This document shows, piece by piece, positions 52,053 through 60,837 of a DNA stretch of 63,350 nt (its first letter is position 1; each line of letters starts with the position of its first letter). The stretch spans positions 1-63,350 of the forward strand of contig JBKCEW010000144.1 in NCBI GenBank assembly GCA_046304235.1, read 5' to 3'. The translations under genes were made by a program, and so were the position numbers. The notes under the pieces are model-generated. The model had not been told where the DNA came from, made no database searches, and saw nothing but the letters and a program-made list of their open reading frames with translations. This stretch comes from CANHVK01 sp046304235 (GTDB lineage: Bacteria > Bacteroidota > Bacteroidia > Flavobacteriales_D > Crocinitomicaceae).

Positions 52053-53028
52053 GCCATTTTTTTCTGATAATAATCCAAATTATAATTGGTGCTCCAAAAA
52101 GCGAAGTTATACTATTTAATGGAATAGAAATCACATCCTCAAGGGAATATGTTAGTAAGTCACAAATTAATAAAAATAAACTTCCGACAACTAACGTTCC
52201 TAATATTAGTGTTTTATGATTGGTTGTTTTAAAAATGAGTTTTACAAGATTAGGTACTGCAAGTCCAACAAATGAAATGGGACCACAAAATGCGGTAACT
52301 AAACCTGTGAATATTGAAGTAATAAGTATTAGTATCCATCGAATTTTTTTTGGTTGTAGACCTAAAAATTCTGCTTGATTTTCTCCAATTATTAACAAAT
52401 TAAGTGGTTTAATTAAAAAAAACAATGCAATAAATCCAATAAAAAAGAAAAATAGAATCATTGGGATTTGGTCTAACTGAACTTGTTGTACTGAACCGAA
52501 ATTCCAAATTGTAAAAGAGCGTAGGGCATCAAGTGTCGACTCTGCCTGAATCAATTGAACTATGGATGAGGTAAAAGCAGAAAGCATTACACCTACAATT
52601 AATAAGGACGTGGTTGATTTCACTTTTAAACTAAAACCTAAAATGATGAAAGAAAATAAGATTGCACCTAAAATAGCAGCTGAGATAATGGAGAAATTGG
52701 AAGAAAACATTCCCGGGGTCATCAATGTAATTGCTACAAATAAATTGGAACCTGATGATATTCCTAATATCGAGGGTCCTGCAAGGGGATTACTGAAATA
52801 GGTCTGCATTAAAAGTCCAGAAATAGAAAGTGCACTTCCTGCAACTAGAACCATGATCGTTCTTGGTAAATGCAGTTCTTTTAAGATAATTCCATCTGTT
52901 GAGTTAGTATTAAATTCATTTAATTTATTGAAAATAAATAAATTAAATCCTCCATTTAAATCTAAGATGGTTAAAATTACAAGTACTATAATTAACAATG
53001 AGATTAATATAGGGTATTCTTTTCTCAT
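52045..53028 (-). CDS. FecCD-family ABC transporter permease
   Basis: A 327-residue inner-membrane permease with nine to ten hydrophobic segments. Diagnostic segments are LHLPRTIMVLVAGSALSISGLLMQTYFSNPLAGPSILGISSG (about positions 48-90) and FVGLAVPNLVKLIF, the coupling segment. It starts three bases after the binding-protein stop and overlaps the ATPase gene by eight bases. Confidence 0.92.
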   Translation of the reverse strand: MRKEYPILISLLIIVLVILTILDLNGGFNLFIFNKLNEFNTNSTDGIILKELHLPRTIMVLVAGSALSISGLLMQTYFSNPLAGPSILGISSGSNLFVAITLMTPGMFSSNFSIISAAILGAILFSFIILGFSLKVKSTTSLLIVGVMLSAFTSSIVQLIQAESTLDALRSFTIWNFGSVQQVQLDQIPMILFFFFIGFIALFFLIKPLNLLIIGENQAEFLGLQPKKIRWILILITSIFTGLVTAFCGPISFVGLAVPNLVKLIFKTTNHKTLILGTLVVGSLFLLICDLLTYSLEDVISIPLNSITSLFGAPIIIWIIIRKKWHD

Positions 53029-53031
53029 GGT

Positions 53032-54120
53032 TTAATTTAACTTTTTATAGAAATATAATTTACGTTTTAATTTCAACTCAGGATGACTTATTTGAATTAA
53101 ATCCATCAGAAGAGAATCAGGTTCAATGGCACTTTTTTCCCAGTATAAATTAGGATTGTGAGAATAGCAATAGGTGTTTTGTTTTAATGCATCAAAGAGA
53201 CGATATTTTTCATTTTGAGCAACTAGCGACTTAATCGATTTACTATTAGGATTTAACCAGTAATTTGCGTTTTTGTAGTTTTTCAAACAATATTCAAAAG
53301 ACTTACTTACGCTTCCAGTTCCTTTACTGTTTTGTGCAACATAATTGATTCTCGCATCTTTAAAAAGTTTAACCATATAGCTATCTCCAGCCGGTAGATA
53401 CCAGAAATCACCGATTAAACTTCCTGAAAATAAAAGTTTAGATAATTTGATATTTTTATATTGTTGTTTAATTGATTGATATCTTTTTTTTAGATTTTCG
53501 AAGTACAAGTTTGCTTCTTTTTCTTTGTTAGTTAGTAAACCAAAAAGTTTTATCCACTCTGCTTTTCCAAGAGGGTGTGTTTCTTTCCAATCATAAATTG
53601 GTAAACATAAAATATTCAGTTTTTTGAGTTTTTTCTCATTTGGAAATTCATGTCCAAAGCCAGAGAAGAGAATTAATTCCGATTTTGTGTTTATTATTTT
53701 TTTTGTGGATGTGGTTTCTGCAGAACCTAACTCTTTAATTGATTCGTTGTTTATTTTTTTGATAATTTCTTTATTGAAAATCAGATTTTTATTATCCACT
53801 CCCTTAATTCTATGAAGTTCGTTTAATTTATCTAAGAGTCCAATGAATGTACTTGAAAAACTAATTAAGGAGTTTGAGTGGAACTTAATATCGTTATACC
53901 AAATCGCATTAGGTTCATTTCTGTCAATGTAAAGAATTTTGTCAATTGTATTATTATCAGGATGAATGATATAAATAATTGTTTTATTGTTTTTCTTTAC
54001 TATAGTGAAATGTTTTGCAAACTCAATATTTTGATTGTTAGATATCTTATAATTAGCTCTATTAGAGTTACACCCAAAAAGAATAAAAACAAAAAATAGT
54101 ATGCAACCAATCAGCTTCAT
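53032..54120 (-). CDS. ABC transporter substrate-binding lipoprotein, iron-siderophore type
   Basis: A 362-residue periplasmic binding protein anchored as a lipoprotein (MKLIGCILFFVFILFGC, lipobox LFGC). The two-lobed class III fold is suggested by KGVDNKNLIFN, LGSAETTSTKKIINTKSELILFSGF, and the segment HPLGKAEWIKLFGLLTNKEKEANLYFE, which is typical of Bacteroidota siderophore/heme binding proteins. It is the first gene of the three-gene importer. A -7 promoter box ends four bases before its start codon. No TonB-dependent receptor is nearby. Confidence 0.88.
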   Translation of the reverse strand: MKLIGCILFFVFILFGCNSNRANYKISNNQNIEFAKHFTIVKKNNKTIIYIIHPDNNTIDKILYIDRNEPNAIWYNDIKFHSNSLISFSSTFIGLLDKLNELHRIKGVDNKNLIFNKEIIKKINNESIKELGSAETTSTKKIINTKSELILFSGFGHEFPNEKKLKKLNILCLPIYDWKETHPLGKAEWIKLFGLLTNKEKEANLYFENLKKRYQSIKQQYKNIKLSKLLFSGSLIGDFWYLPAGDSYMVKLFKDARINYVAQNSKGTGSVSKSFEYCLKNYKNANYWLNPNSKSIKSLVAQNEKYRLFDALKQNTYCYSHNPNLYWEKSAIEPDSLLMDLIQISHPELKLKRKLYFYKKLN

Positions 54121-54124
54121 TTAT

Positions 54125-54132
54125 CAAAGATA
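54125..54132 (-). promoter_or_regulatory. Promoter -7 box of the iron-type importer
   Basis: TATCTTTG on the minus strand matches TAnnTTTG and ends exactly four bases before the ATG of the binding-protein gene, predicting a leaderless mRNA. No Fur-box-like 19-base inverted repeat is evident. Confidence 0.5.
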
Positions 54133-54172
54133 TAAATTCTACTTGAAGTCTTTTTAATTGGATTAATTGATT

Positions 54173-54180
54173 TACTTTTG
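54173..54180 (+). promoter_or_regulatory. Promoter -7 box of the DEAD-box helicase gene
   Basis: TACTTTTG matches TAnnTTTG, 14 bases before the ATG at 54195. It forms a divergent pair with the minus-strand box at 54125-54132. Confidence 0.5.
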
Positions 54181-54194
54181 TTTAAAACGTAACT

Positions 54195-55424
54195 ATGAAA
54201 TTTGACGATTATTCAATTTCAGATTCAATAAAAAAACAAATTCAACTTCTTGGATACAAAAAGCCTACAGATATTCAATTTAAAGCGATTGATCCAATAT
54301 TGAAAGGAGAAGATGTATTAGCCATTGCGCAAACTGGAACAGGTAAGACAGCCGCTTTTGCAATACCGATTGTAGAGCTATTAAATACAAAATTTAAAAG
54401 AGCAAAGAAGAAAAGCGGTGTTGTTTGTCTTGTTTTAGAACCAACTAGAGAGTTAGCACTCCAGACGACTCAAGTCATACAAAAAATTGCAAAAGGAAGC
54501 AATGTTGTTACAGCCTCAGTATTTGGTGGGGTTGAACAAGATTCGCAAATAAAAAAATTAAATGATGGTGTGGATGTATTAGTAGCTACACCTGGACGAA
54601 TGTTTGATTTAATTTCTCAAGGACACTTAGATGTAAAGCATATTAAAATTTTATGTATTGACGAAGCGGATTTGATGCTAGATCTTGGTTTTATAAAGGA
54701 TTTAAATGATTTGATGCGACACATTCCTCAAAAAAGACAAACACTATTTTTTTCAGCCACAATCACTAAAAAGATAAAAGATTTAGCCTATACTATTGTT
54801 AGAAATGCGATAAGAATTCAAATTTCACCCAAAAACCCAGTGGCTAAAAATATCATTCATGCTGTGGTTCATGTAGAAATGGATGATAAACGTTTCTTTT
54901 TAGAGAATATCTTAAAGGAATATGACGAAAATAAATTCGTTGTTTTTGTTCGCACCAAAGTTCGAGCTGAACGTGTAGTAGCTGCCATGGAAAGAGTTAA
55001 TATCAAAAGTGAATTTTTGCACGGTGGAATTGATCAAAAAGATCGTTTTGCTATCTTGGATCGCTTTAGAAAAGGGGAGGGTAAGGTGTTGATTACTACA
55101 GATGTAGCAGCTAGAGGTATTGATATTCCAGATGTTGATTATGTTATTAATTATGACATTCCAGATGTTCCGGAAAATTACGTTCATAGAGTAGGTCGTA
55201 CGGGAAGAGGTATAAGAAAAGGACAAGCTCTTGCTTTTTGTAGTTCAGAAGAAAAAAAATATTTAGAAGCAATTGAAGTCTATACTGGTGAGGAGATTGC
55301 TCATTATGAATTAGATGAGGGTGAGTATTTTGATATCTTAAAGGATACTGAAGATGGTACCTATAATTGGCAAAAACTAATTAATGAAGCTAATAAAGAC
55401 GAAGGAAAAGAAGAAGAGTGGTAA
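54195..55424 (+). CDS. DEAD-box ATP-dependent RNA helicase
   Basis: A 409-residue superfamily 2 RNA helicase for ribosome assembly or RNA decay. Motifs in order: Q motif (YKKPTDIQ), Walker A AQTGTGKT (45-52), PTRELA, TPGR, DEAD (about 156-159), SAT, then ARGID and HRVGRTGR. The short acidic tail after HRVGRTGRGIRKGQ... lacks an RNA-binding C-terminal domain of the DbpA or CsdA kind, so the RhlE-like group is most likely. The gene is followed after 16 bases by the metalloprotease gene. Confidence 0.93.
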   Translation: MKFDDYSISDSIKKQIQLLGYKKPTDIQFKAIDPILKGEDVLAIAQTGTGKTAAFAIPIVELLNTKFKRAKKKSGVVCLVLEPTRELALQTTQVIQKIAKGSNVVTASVFGGVEQDSQIKKLNDGVDVLVATPGRMFDLISQGHLDVKHIKILCIDEADLMLDLGFIKDLNDLMRHIPQKRQTLFFSATITKKIKDLAYTIVRNAIRIQISPKNPVAKNIIHAVVHVEMDDKRFFLENILKEYDENKFVVFVRTKVRAERVVAAMERVNIKSEFLHGGIDQKDRFAILDRFRKGEGKVLITTDVAARGIDIPDVDYVINYDIPDVPENYVHRVGRTGRGIRKGQALAFCSSEEKKYLEAIEVYTGEEIAHYELDEGEYFDILKDTEDGTYNWQKLINEANKDEGKEEEW

Positions 55425-55440
55425 TTTAATTATTGATAAT

Positions 55441-57249
55441 ATGAGAAAAATAATTTTCTTTTTAATGTTTCTTTTGAATGGATTTAGTTTCTCTCAAAAG
55501 ATAAGATGTGGTACAGACGCCGTTAACTTATATAGGCTACAACAAAATCCAGCTTTGATTCAAATCAGACATGAACAAGAATTAGAGTTACAAAAATCAA
55601 TTTTAAGCTCAAGTAGAAAGCGAATAAATTTGACGATTCCTGTTGTTGTGCATGTCATATACAATACAGATTTAGAAAATGTTTCAAATGAACAAGTTCA
55701 ATCACAAATAGATGCATTAAATCGAGATTTTAATAATTTGAATACGGATAGTTTAAAGTCTGATCATGCATTTTACCCCTTTGTTGGAAATATTGGAATC
55801 AAGTTTGAGTTAGCCACTAAAGACCCGTCTGGTAAACTTACAACAGGAATTACTAGAACAAAAACATCCAAGTTAAGTTGGGGAGATTCGGAACTTAATA
55901 ATGATGCTATGAAGTTTTCAAATTCTGGTGGAATTGAAAATTGGGATCCAAAAAAGTATTTAAATATTTATACAGTTCGATTTGCTGATGAGGTAGGTTT
56001 ACTTGGATATGCTTATTTCCCAGAGTATTTAGCTTACTATCCTGAGACAGATGGAGTGGTCATTGATTTTAGATGTTTTGGAACTAAAGGTACTTCGGGT
56101 ATCGAAGGATTAAATGCGTATAATTTGGGTAGAACGGTTACCCATGAAGTTGGACATTGGTTAGGTTTGTTTCATGTTTGGGGAGATAAAGTTTTTGAAA
56201 CTGATAAGGTGTGTGGTGACGACAAAGTAGCAGATACCCCGCCTGCTGAAGGAGATAATTCAGGAAATCCAGTATTTCCATTTCGACCGAACAATAAATG
56301 TGGTTCGGATAAAAATGGAGAAATGTTTATGAATTATATGGATTATGTACATGATAAATCTATGGTAATGTTTTCTAAAGGACAAGTTACTCGTATGACA
56401 AGTGCCATAAATACTTTTAGAAAGGATCTATTAAAATATTCACCGTCAACTATTAAAGTTAGTAGTGTTGTCATAAATTCGCCAAATAATGATACAGTTT
56501 TTAATAAATTGGTTGGTACTGTTCAGTTGTCGAGTGTTGTTTTACCCATTAATGCAACAAATAAAACCCTGAATTGGAGCTGTACTCCAGATTCGATCGC
56601 AACGATTGATCAAACAGGAAAAGTTACAATATTAAAAGAGGGTAAAGTTTCAGTGAAAGCACAATCAATAGATGGTAGTCTTGTTCTAGGAGTTAAAAAT
56701 CTATCATTTTATTCAGAAGTAAAAGTAAATCAGATAAATATTAAAACCCCGAATAACGATACTGTTTTTAAAAAATCAACAAAAAGTATTGCAATATCAG
56801 CGGAAGTACTTCCTTTAAATTCAACTAATAAGGCTTTAACATGGATCTGCTCTCCAGATTCTGTTGCAACCATTGATCAAAATGGAACTATTACAATTAT
56901 TAAAACAGGAATCATTACGATCACTGCTCAGTCAATGGATGGAAGTTTAGTCAATACTTCCAAAGTTATTTCAATTGTAAACGATTCTACAACTTCATTA
57001 ATAGAAAATGATAAGGGTCTGTTTTTAACTATTCATCCTAATCCTACTAGTGATTTGATTCAAATTTCAACAAATTTGGTTTTAGAGGGGAAAGTTAAAA
57101 TTTATGATATGATAGGTAAAATTTGTTATGAAAATCAATTTTCAAGTCAACAAAATGAGTTTAATTTATCAGTATTACAAATAGGTAACTATATTGTAGA
57201 AATTGAGGTTTTGGGTGAAATTGCACGTGCTAAATTGATCAAAAAGTAA
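55441..57249 (+). CDS. Secreted M43-type metalloprotease with two Ig-like domains and T9SS sorting domain
   Basis: A 602-residue exported zinc protease. I start at the ATG at 55441 (MRKIIFFLMFLLNGFSFSQ, signal peptide); an upstream frame extension overlaps the helicase gene. The pappalysin-like (M43) domain has HEVGHWLGLFH (235-245) and a Met-turn region NYMDYVHDKSMVMFSKGQ. Two Big2-type Ig-like repeats follow (about 337-420 and 427-515; each has NSPNNDTVF- or KTPNNDTVF-like starts, and ATIDQ). The C-terminal 75 residues (from LTIHPNPTSD to ARAKLIKK) form a type A T9SS sorting domain, so it is exported to the cell surface or medium. Confidence 0.93.
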   Translation: MRKIIFFLMFLLNGFSFSQKIRCGTDAVNLYRLQQNPALIQIRHEQELELQKSILSSSRKRINLTIPVVVHVIYNTDLENVSNEQVQSQIDALNRDFNNLNTDSLKSDHAFYPFVGNIGIKFELATKDPSGKLTTGITRTKTSKLSWGDSELNNDAMKFSNSGGIENWDPKKYLNIYTVRFADEVGLLGYAYFPEYLAYYPETDGVVIDFRCFGTKGTSGIEGLNAYNLGRTVTHEVGHWLGLFHVWGDKVFETDKVCGDDKVADTPPAEGDNSGNPVFPFRPNNKCGSDKNGEMFMNYMDYVHDKSMVMFSKGQVTRMTSAINTFRKDLLKYSPSTIKVSSVVINSPNNDTVFNKLVGTVQLSSVVLPINATNKTLNWSCTPDSIATIDQTGKVTILKEGKVSVKAQSIDGSLVLGVKNLSFYSEVKVNQINIKTPNNDTVFKKSTKSIAISAEVLPLNSTNKALTWICSPDSVATIDQNGTITIIKTGIITITAQSMDGSLVNTSKVISIVNDSTTSLIENDKGLFLTIHPNPTSDLIQISTNLVLEGKVKIYDMIGKICYENQFSSQQNEFNLSVLQIGNYIVEIEVLGEIARAKLIKK

Positions 57250-57253
57250 TAAG

Positions 57254-57628
57254 ATGATAAAATATTTTCTTTTATTTTTTCTAGCAGTAAGTTGTTCAAC
57301 TGCAAAAAAGAATGAACAATCTAACTTTTCAACAGATTCAAACAAATGTAATATGAACGTTTCTTTTCGTAGTATTGGAGCGGGTATAGATAGGAAAAGT
57401 TATAAATCGTTTTTATTGTTCAAGGATCAATTTGAAAATGCTGAAAAGGTCAAGTTAACTTATGAACAAATATTTTGGGGTAGAGAAGGAGAGATGGATT
57501 ATTGCTTTCATTATCAAGGGTTGAACGAAAAGCAAATAGTTAAATTTGAGAAAGAAATAAAAGAATTGTTTATTGAATCTAAATCAGTTTACTATTCAAA
57601 AGAAACAGAAAAAAGAAAGGGACGATAA
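57254..57628 (+). CDS. Small hypothetical lipoprotein
   Basis: A 124-residue protein with a lipoprotein signal (MIKYFLLFFLAVSC, lipobox AVSC at about residue 14) and no recognised domain. The mature part has a conserved-looking SFRSIGAGIDRKSYKSFLLF segment and a basic Lys/Glu-rich tail. It follows the metalloprotease by four bases and may be co-transcribed. A terminator overlaps its stop codon. Confidence 0.7.
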   Translation: MIKYFLLFFLAVSCSTAKKNEQSNFSTDSNKCNMNVSFRSIGAGIDRKSYKSFLLFKDQFENAEKVKLTYEQIFWGREGEMDYCFHYQGLNEKQIVKFEKEIKELFIESKSVYYSKETEKRKGR

Positions 57629-57641
57629 TTCGTCCCTTTTG
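57616..57641. terminator. Bidirectional terminator between the small lipoprotein gene and the FKBP gene
   Basis: Ten-base arms AAAGGGACGA and TCGTCCCTTT around TAAT. The plus strand continues into T-rich sequence and the minus strand reads TTTCTTTTTT, so it can serve both genes. The plus-strand arm overlaps the lipoprotein stop codon. Confidence 0.9.
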
Positions 57642-57646
57642 TATTT

Positions 57647-58153
57647 TTAGTGATGAACACCATGTTCACCATGAACATGTCCGTGATCAAGTTCATCTTG
57701 AGTTGCTTCTCTAACCTCAAGTACTTCAACTTCAAAATGTAAATCAACACCTGCTAATGGGTGATTAAAATCCATTTTTACAATTTCAGGAGTAATGTCT
57801 AAAACATTTCCAACGTAATGATTTCCTTCGTTATCAGACATAGGAACTCTCGCACCAACAAAAATCTCTTCTTCGTTGATTTTTCCATCCTCTTGAAAGA
57901 AAACATTTAATGGAATTTCAGCAAGTTGCTCATCAGTTTGAACTCCGTAAGCATTTTCGCTTTCAATAGCAAAACTAACTTTATCACCTGCTCTTTTTCC
58001 AGAAAGATTTACTTCGAAATCAGGAATCATAGATTGTATTCCAAATAAGAATACCATTGGATTTTCTGAAGTTGTTTCTTCAATTTTTTCTCCAGTTTTG
58101 TGGTTTGTTAACTTGTAATTCAAGGAAACAACTTTGTTTGCTTCAATAATCAT
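57647..58153 (-). CDS. FKBP-type peptidyl-prolyl isomerase, SlyD-like
   Basis: A 168-residue SlyD-like isomerase and chaperone: FKBP core (VSLNYKLTNHKTGEKIEET... and GKRAGDKVSFAIESENAYG), insert-in-flap domain in the middle (FFQEDGKINEEEIFVGARVPM), and a C-terminal His-rich tail (DHGHVHGEHGVHH) that probably binds Ni2+ or another metal. Last gene of a minus-strand unit with mutS2 and a DUF1801 gene. No sign of export. Confidence 0.92.
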   Translation of the reverse strand: MIIEANKVVSLNYKLTNHKTGEKIEETTSENPMVFLFGIQSMIPDFEVNLSGKRAGDKVSFAIESENAYGVQTDEQLAEIPLNVFFQEDGKINEEEIFVGARVPMSDNEGNHYVGNVLDITPEIVKMDFNHPLAGVDLHFEVEVLEVREATQDELDHGHVHGEHGVHH

Positions 58154-58204
58154 AGTTGAATTTATTTTCGATGAAGGTACAAAGAAAAGCCGAAAAGGCT
58201 AAAT

Positions 58205-58567
58205 TTATTTGTTTTTAATCTGGGTTTTTGCTAAACGATAATTAACAATTTCTTTGATTAAATCGAATGGAAAAGGTTTATCCAAAGGAAATTGAATAGC
58301 ACCTGTTGAATACTTGAAATCAGTTAATCTTGACTCAAACTGTTTTATTCCGTCGCCTGTTGGGTAAAATCCTATGTGTTTTTTATATCCTGCGAAATAG
58401 ACTAATACTCCATTCAATTTGTAAGCAGGCATATTGTAACTGATACATTCTTCTGCTTCTGGAACCAATTTTTTCAAGAATGCTCTTAATTCAATTAATT
58501 TTTCCAATGTTTTTCTATCGAAAGTAGTGAGGTATTGATCGACAGAGGTGAATTTGATTTTTTCCAT
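58205..58567 (-). CDS. DUF1801 (YdhG-like) family protein
   Basis: A 120-residue protein of the YdhG/DUF1801 group. The recognisable pattern is LKKLVPEAEECISYNMPAYKLNGVLVYFAGYKKHIGFYPTGDG. YdhG in Bacillus was reported as a frataxin-like iron chaperone; whether this applies here is unknown. It lies four bases after the MutS2 gene, so the two are co-transcribed. Confidence 0.85.
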   Translation of the reverse strand: MEKIKFTSVDQYLTTFDRKTLEKLIELRAFLKKLVPEAEECISYNMPAYKLNGVLVYFAGYKKHIGFYPTGDGIKQFESRLTDFKYSTGAIQFPLDKPFPFDLIKEIVNYRLAKTQIKNK

Positions 58568-58571
58568 ACTA

Positions 58572-60704
58572 TTATTTGATCCACATTAATTTTTCCTTTT
58601 CAACTTTCATTTTTAGGAAACCAAAAACAACGGTACAAAGTGAACCTGATATTTCCTCCACTGTACCTGATTGTTTAGTTTCGATTAGTTTAACCGTAGA
58701 ACCTACTACAATTTTATCTCTCAAATATGGATCTTTTTTAGGTTGCTGTATGTTTTGTTTTTTTGTTGGTTTTTGAGGAATTTTTGATTGTGCCTTTAAA
58801 AGCTCGATTCGTTTTGCCTCTTCTTCTTTGCTCTTTTCAACAGAAATATATTTTTTGATGTCTTCTAATAAAGGTTGATTGATGTCTTTTTTCTTTGCTT
58901 TAGTTATAAATCGTGCAATAAATTGGTTCATCTTTTTCCCGTAAACGATGTATGTATTGTTTTGAGTCATCGTTTCGTTTAATGATTTCACTTTTTCTTC
59001 TAATTTAACACGTTGTTCTTCGAAATGTACTTTTGTTTTGTTGGCTGTTTCTTGCGCTTCAATGTGTTCTCGGTTGAGTTTTTCAAGATATGTTTTTTCT
59101 CGTTGAAGTTCGCTCAACAATTTATCCATATTTACTTTTTGCTCATTCACTTTCGTTTTTGCCTCCTCGATAAGTTCTTGAGGAATTCCATTTATTTGGG
59201 CAACTTCAAACGTGAACGAACTTCCTGGTTGCCCGATAGAAAATTTGTATAGAGGTTCTAACGTTTCGGTATTAAAAAGCATCGAACCATTAACTGCATT
59301 TTTCAGCCTGTCTGCTTTGAGCTTGATACTTGCATAGTGAGTAGTAATTACACCGAAGCATTTTTTGTTATATAAATGTTCGAAGAAAACCTCTGCCAAA
59401 GCGCCACCTAAATCTGGGTCGGAACCTGTACCAAATTCGTCTAAAAGCAATAAAGTTCTTCTGTTTGCCGTATCCAAAAAGTATTTCATTCGTTTCAAGC
59501 GGTATGAATATGTACTTAATTCATTTTCAATTGATTGATTGTCTCCAATGTCACTCAAGATTTGTTGAAAAAAGCTCATTTTACTGTTAGGATGCACAGG
59601 AATTAACAATCCTGCTTGAAGCATCAACTGTAATAAACCAATTGTCTTAAGAGTAATACTTTTTCCACCCGCATTTGGCCCCGAAATCACTAACATACGA
59701 GAAAACTTATCCAACGCAAGGGTTTGAGGCAAGGTAGGTTTTTTCAATAATTGGTTATTTTTCCATAGGATCGGATGAAAAGCATTGATTAATTCAATGG
59801 TGGGTTCTTCTGAAATACTTGGTAAATCTGCTTTTAATTCTAAAGCTAATTTGGTTTTTGCATTTATGAAATCAAAAGTTACTAAAACTTCTTGATACGC
59901 TTTAATGAGTTCATAATGATGCGCAATTTCAGCAGTTAAAATTTTAAGAATGCGAAAAATTTCTTTGCGTTCATCATCAATAAGTAATTCTAATTCGTTA
60001 TTTAAAGGAACGTTGATTTGAGGTTCTATAAAAGTCAGACTTCCGGTTTTAGAGGAACCAACAACAGAACCTTGGATTTTTCGTTTGTTAGCTGAAACAA
60101 CGGTTAACACCCTTCGTTCGTTGATAAATGCTTCTTTGGTTTCACCTAATAATCCATCTCGTAGAAAACGACGCATTTCTTTTTCAAAGTTCCGATTGAT
60201 TTGATTGCGAAGAACGTGTATGCTTTGACGTATTTTATATAATTCAGGCGATGCATTATCCTTGATATTTCCTTTGTTATCAAATACATGTTCAATGGCT
60301 TCGATGATTTCTTTTGTGTAATAAACCGACTGAATAATTTCAATCAATTTAGGGTACTGCTCTTCTCTTTTATCAAAAAAATAGACAATGGCGTTTATTA
60401 AATCGGAAGCTCTATAGATGCGAACAAAACCTTCTTGAGAAAGAACAGCGTCTTGTATTGGTAATAAAGTAAGTTCTTTGGTAAGTTCTTCGAATTGCAT
60501 TGCAGGGAAATGTTCACCAACAACACGTATCGTATGGAATTCTTTTAATTGTAATAGGTCAATTTTAATTTGTTCAAAATTGTTCCCCGGTTTGAGATTT
60601 GCCAATTTTTCTTTGGCAGTATTACCTGATGCAAAATTTGTGAGCCAATCTTGTATGATTGTGAATTCAAGGTCTTTTAAAGTTTGTTCGTCAATAGTTG
60701 TCAT
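58572..60704 (-). CDS. MutS2-like ATPase without Smr domain
   Basis: A 710-residue MutS family ATPase. I start at the ATG at 60704 (MTTIDEQTLKDLEFT); ten codons upstream another ATG is in frame but adds residues unlike the family. Core: middle domain with FAxIxxVQxL-like LEFTIIQDWL N-terminus, LRDGLLGETKEAFINERRVLTV, Walker A ISGPNAGGKSITLKTIGLL, Walker B LLLDEFGTGSDP, and ITTHYASIK. It ends with a basic linker and a KOW-like segment (VGSTVKLIETKQSGTVEEI), with no DLRG-type Smr nuclease domain. MutS2 acts on recombination intermediates or collided ribosomes; which role remains is not clear. Confidence 0.88.
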   Translation of the reverse strand: MTTIDEQTLKDLEFTIIQDWLTNFASGNTAKEKLANLKPGNNFEQIKIDLLQLKEFHTIRVVGEHFPAMQFEELTKELTLLPIQDAVLSQEGFVRIYRASDLINAIVYFFDKREEQYPKLIEIIQSVYYTKEIIEAIEHVFDNKGNIKDNASPELYKIRQSIHVLRNQINRNFEKEMRRFLRDGLLGETKEAFINERRVLTVVSANKRKIQGSVVGSSKTGSLTFIEPQINVPLNNELELLIDDERKEIFRILKILTAEIAHHYELIKAYQEVLVTFDFINAKTKLALELKADLPSISEEPTIELINAFHPILWKNNQLLKKPTLPQTLALDKFSRMLVISGPNAGGKSITLKTIGLLQLMLQAGLLIPVHPNSKMSFFQQILSDIGDNQSIENELSTYSYRLKRMKYFLDTANRRTLLLLDEFGTGSDPDLGGALAEVFFEHLYNKKCFGVITTHYASIKLKADRLKNAVNGSMLFNTETLEPLYKFSIGQPGSSFTFEVAQINGIPQELIEEAKTKVNEQKVNMDKLLSELQREKTYLEKLNREHIEAQETANKTKVHFEEQRVKLEEKVKSLNETMTQNNTYIVYGKKMNQFIARFITKAKKKDINQPLLEDIKKYISVEKSKEEEAKRIELLKAQSKIPQKPTKKQNIQQPKKDPYLRDKIVVGSTVKLIETKQSGTVEEISGSLCTVVFGFLKMKVEKEKLMWIK

Positions 60705-60837
60705 ACAATGTAAAGGTAGAAAATATGATTTCAATAAGGTTTAATAAACAAACAAAAAATCAAAGTTAAGGTTGTTACACTGATAGAATTAATTTATTAT
60801 TTACCTTTACCACTATCATCTTAGAATGCTAAAATCA

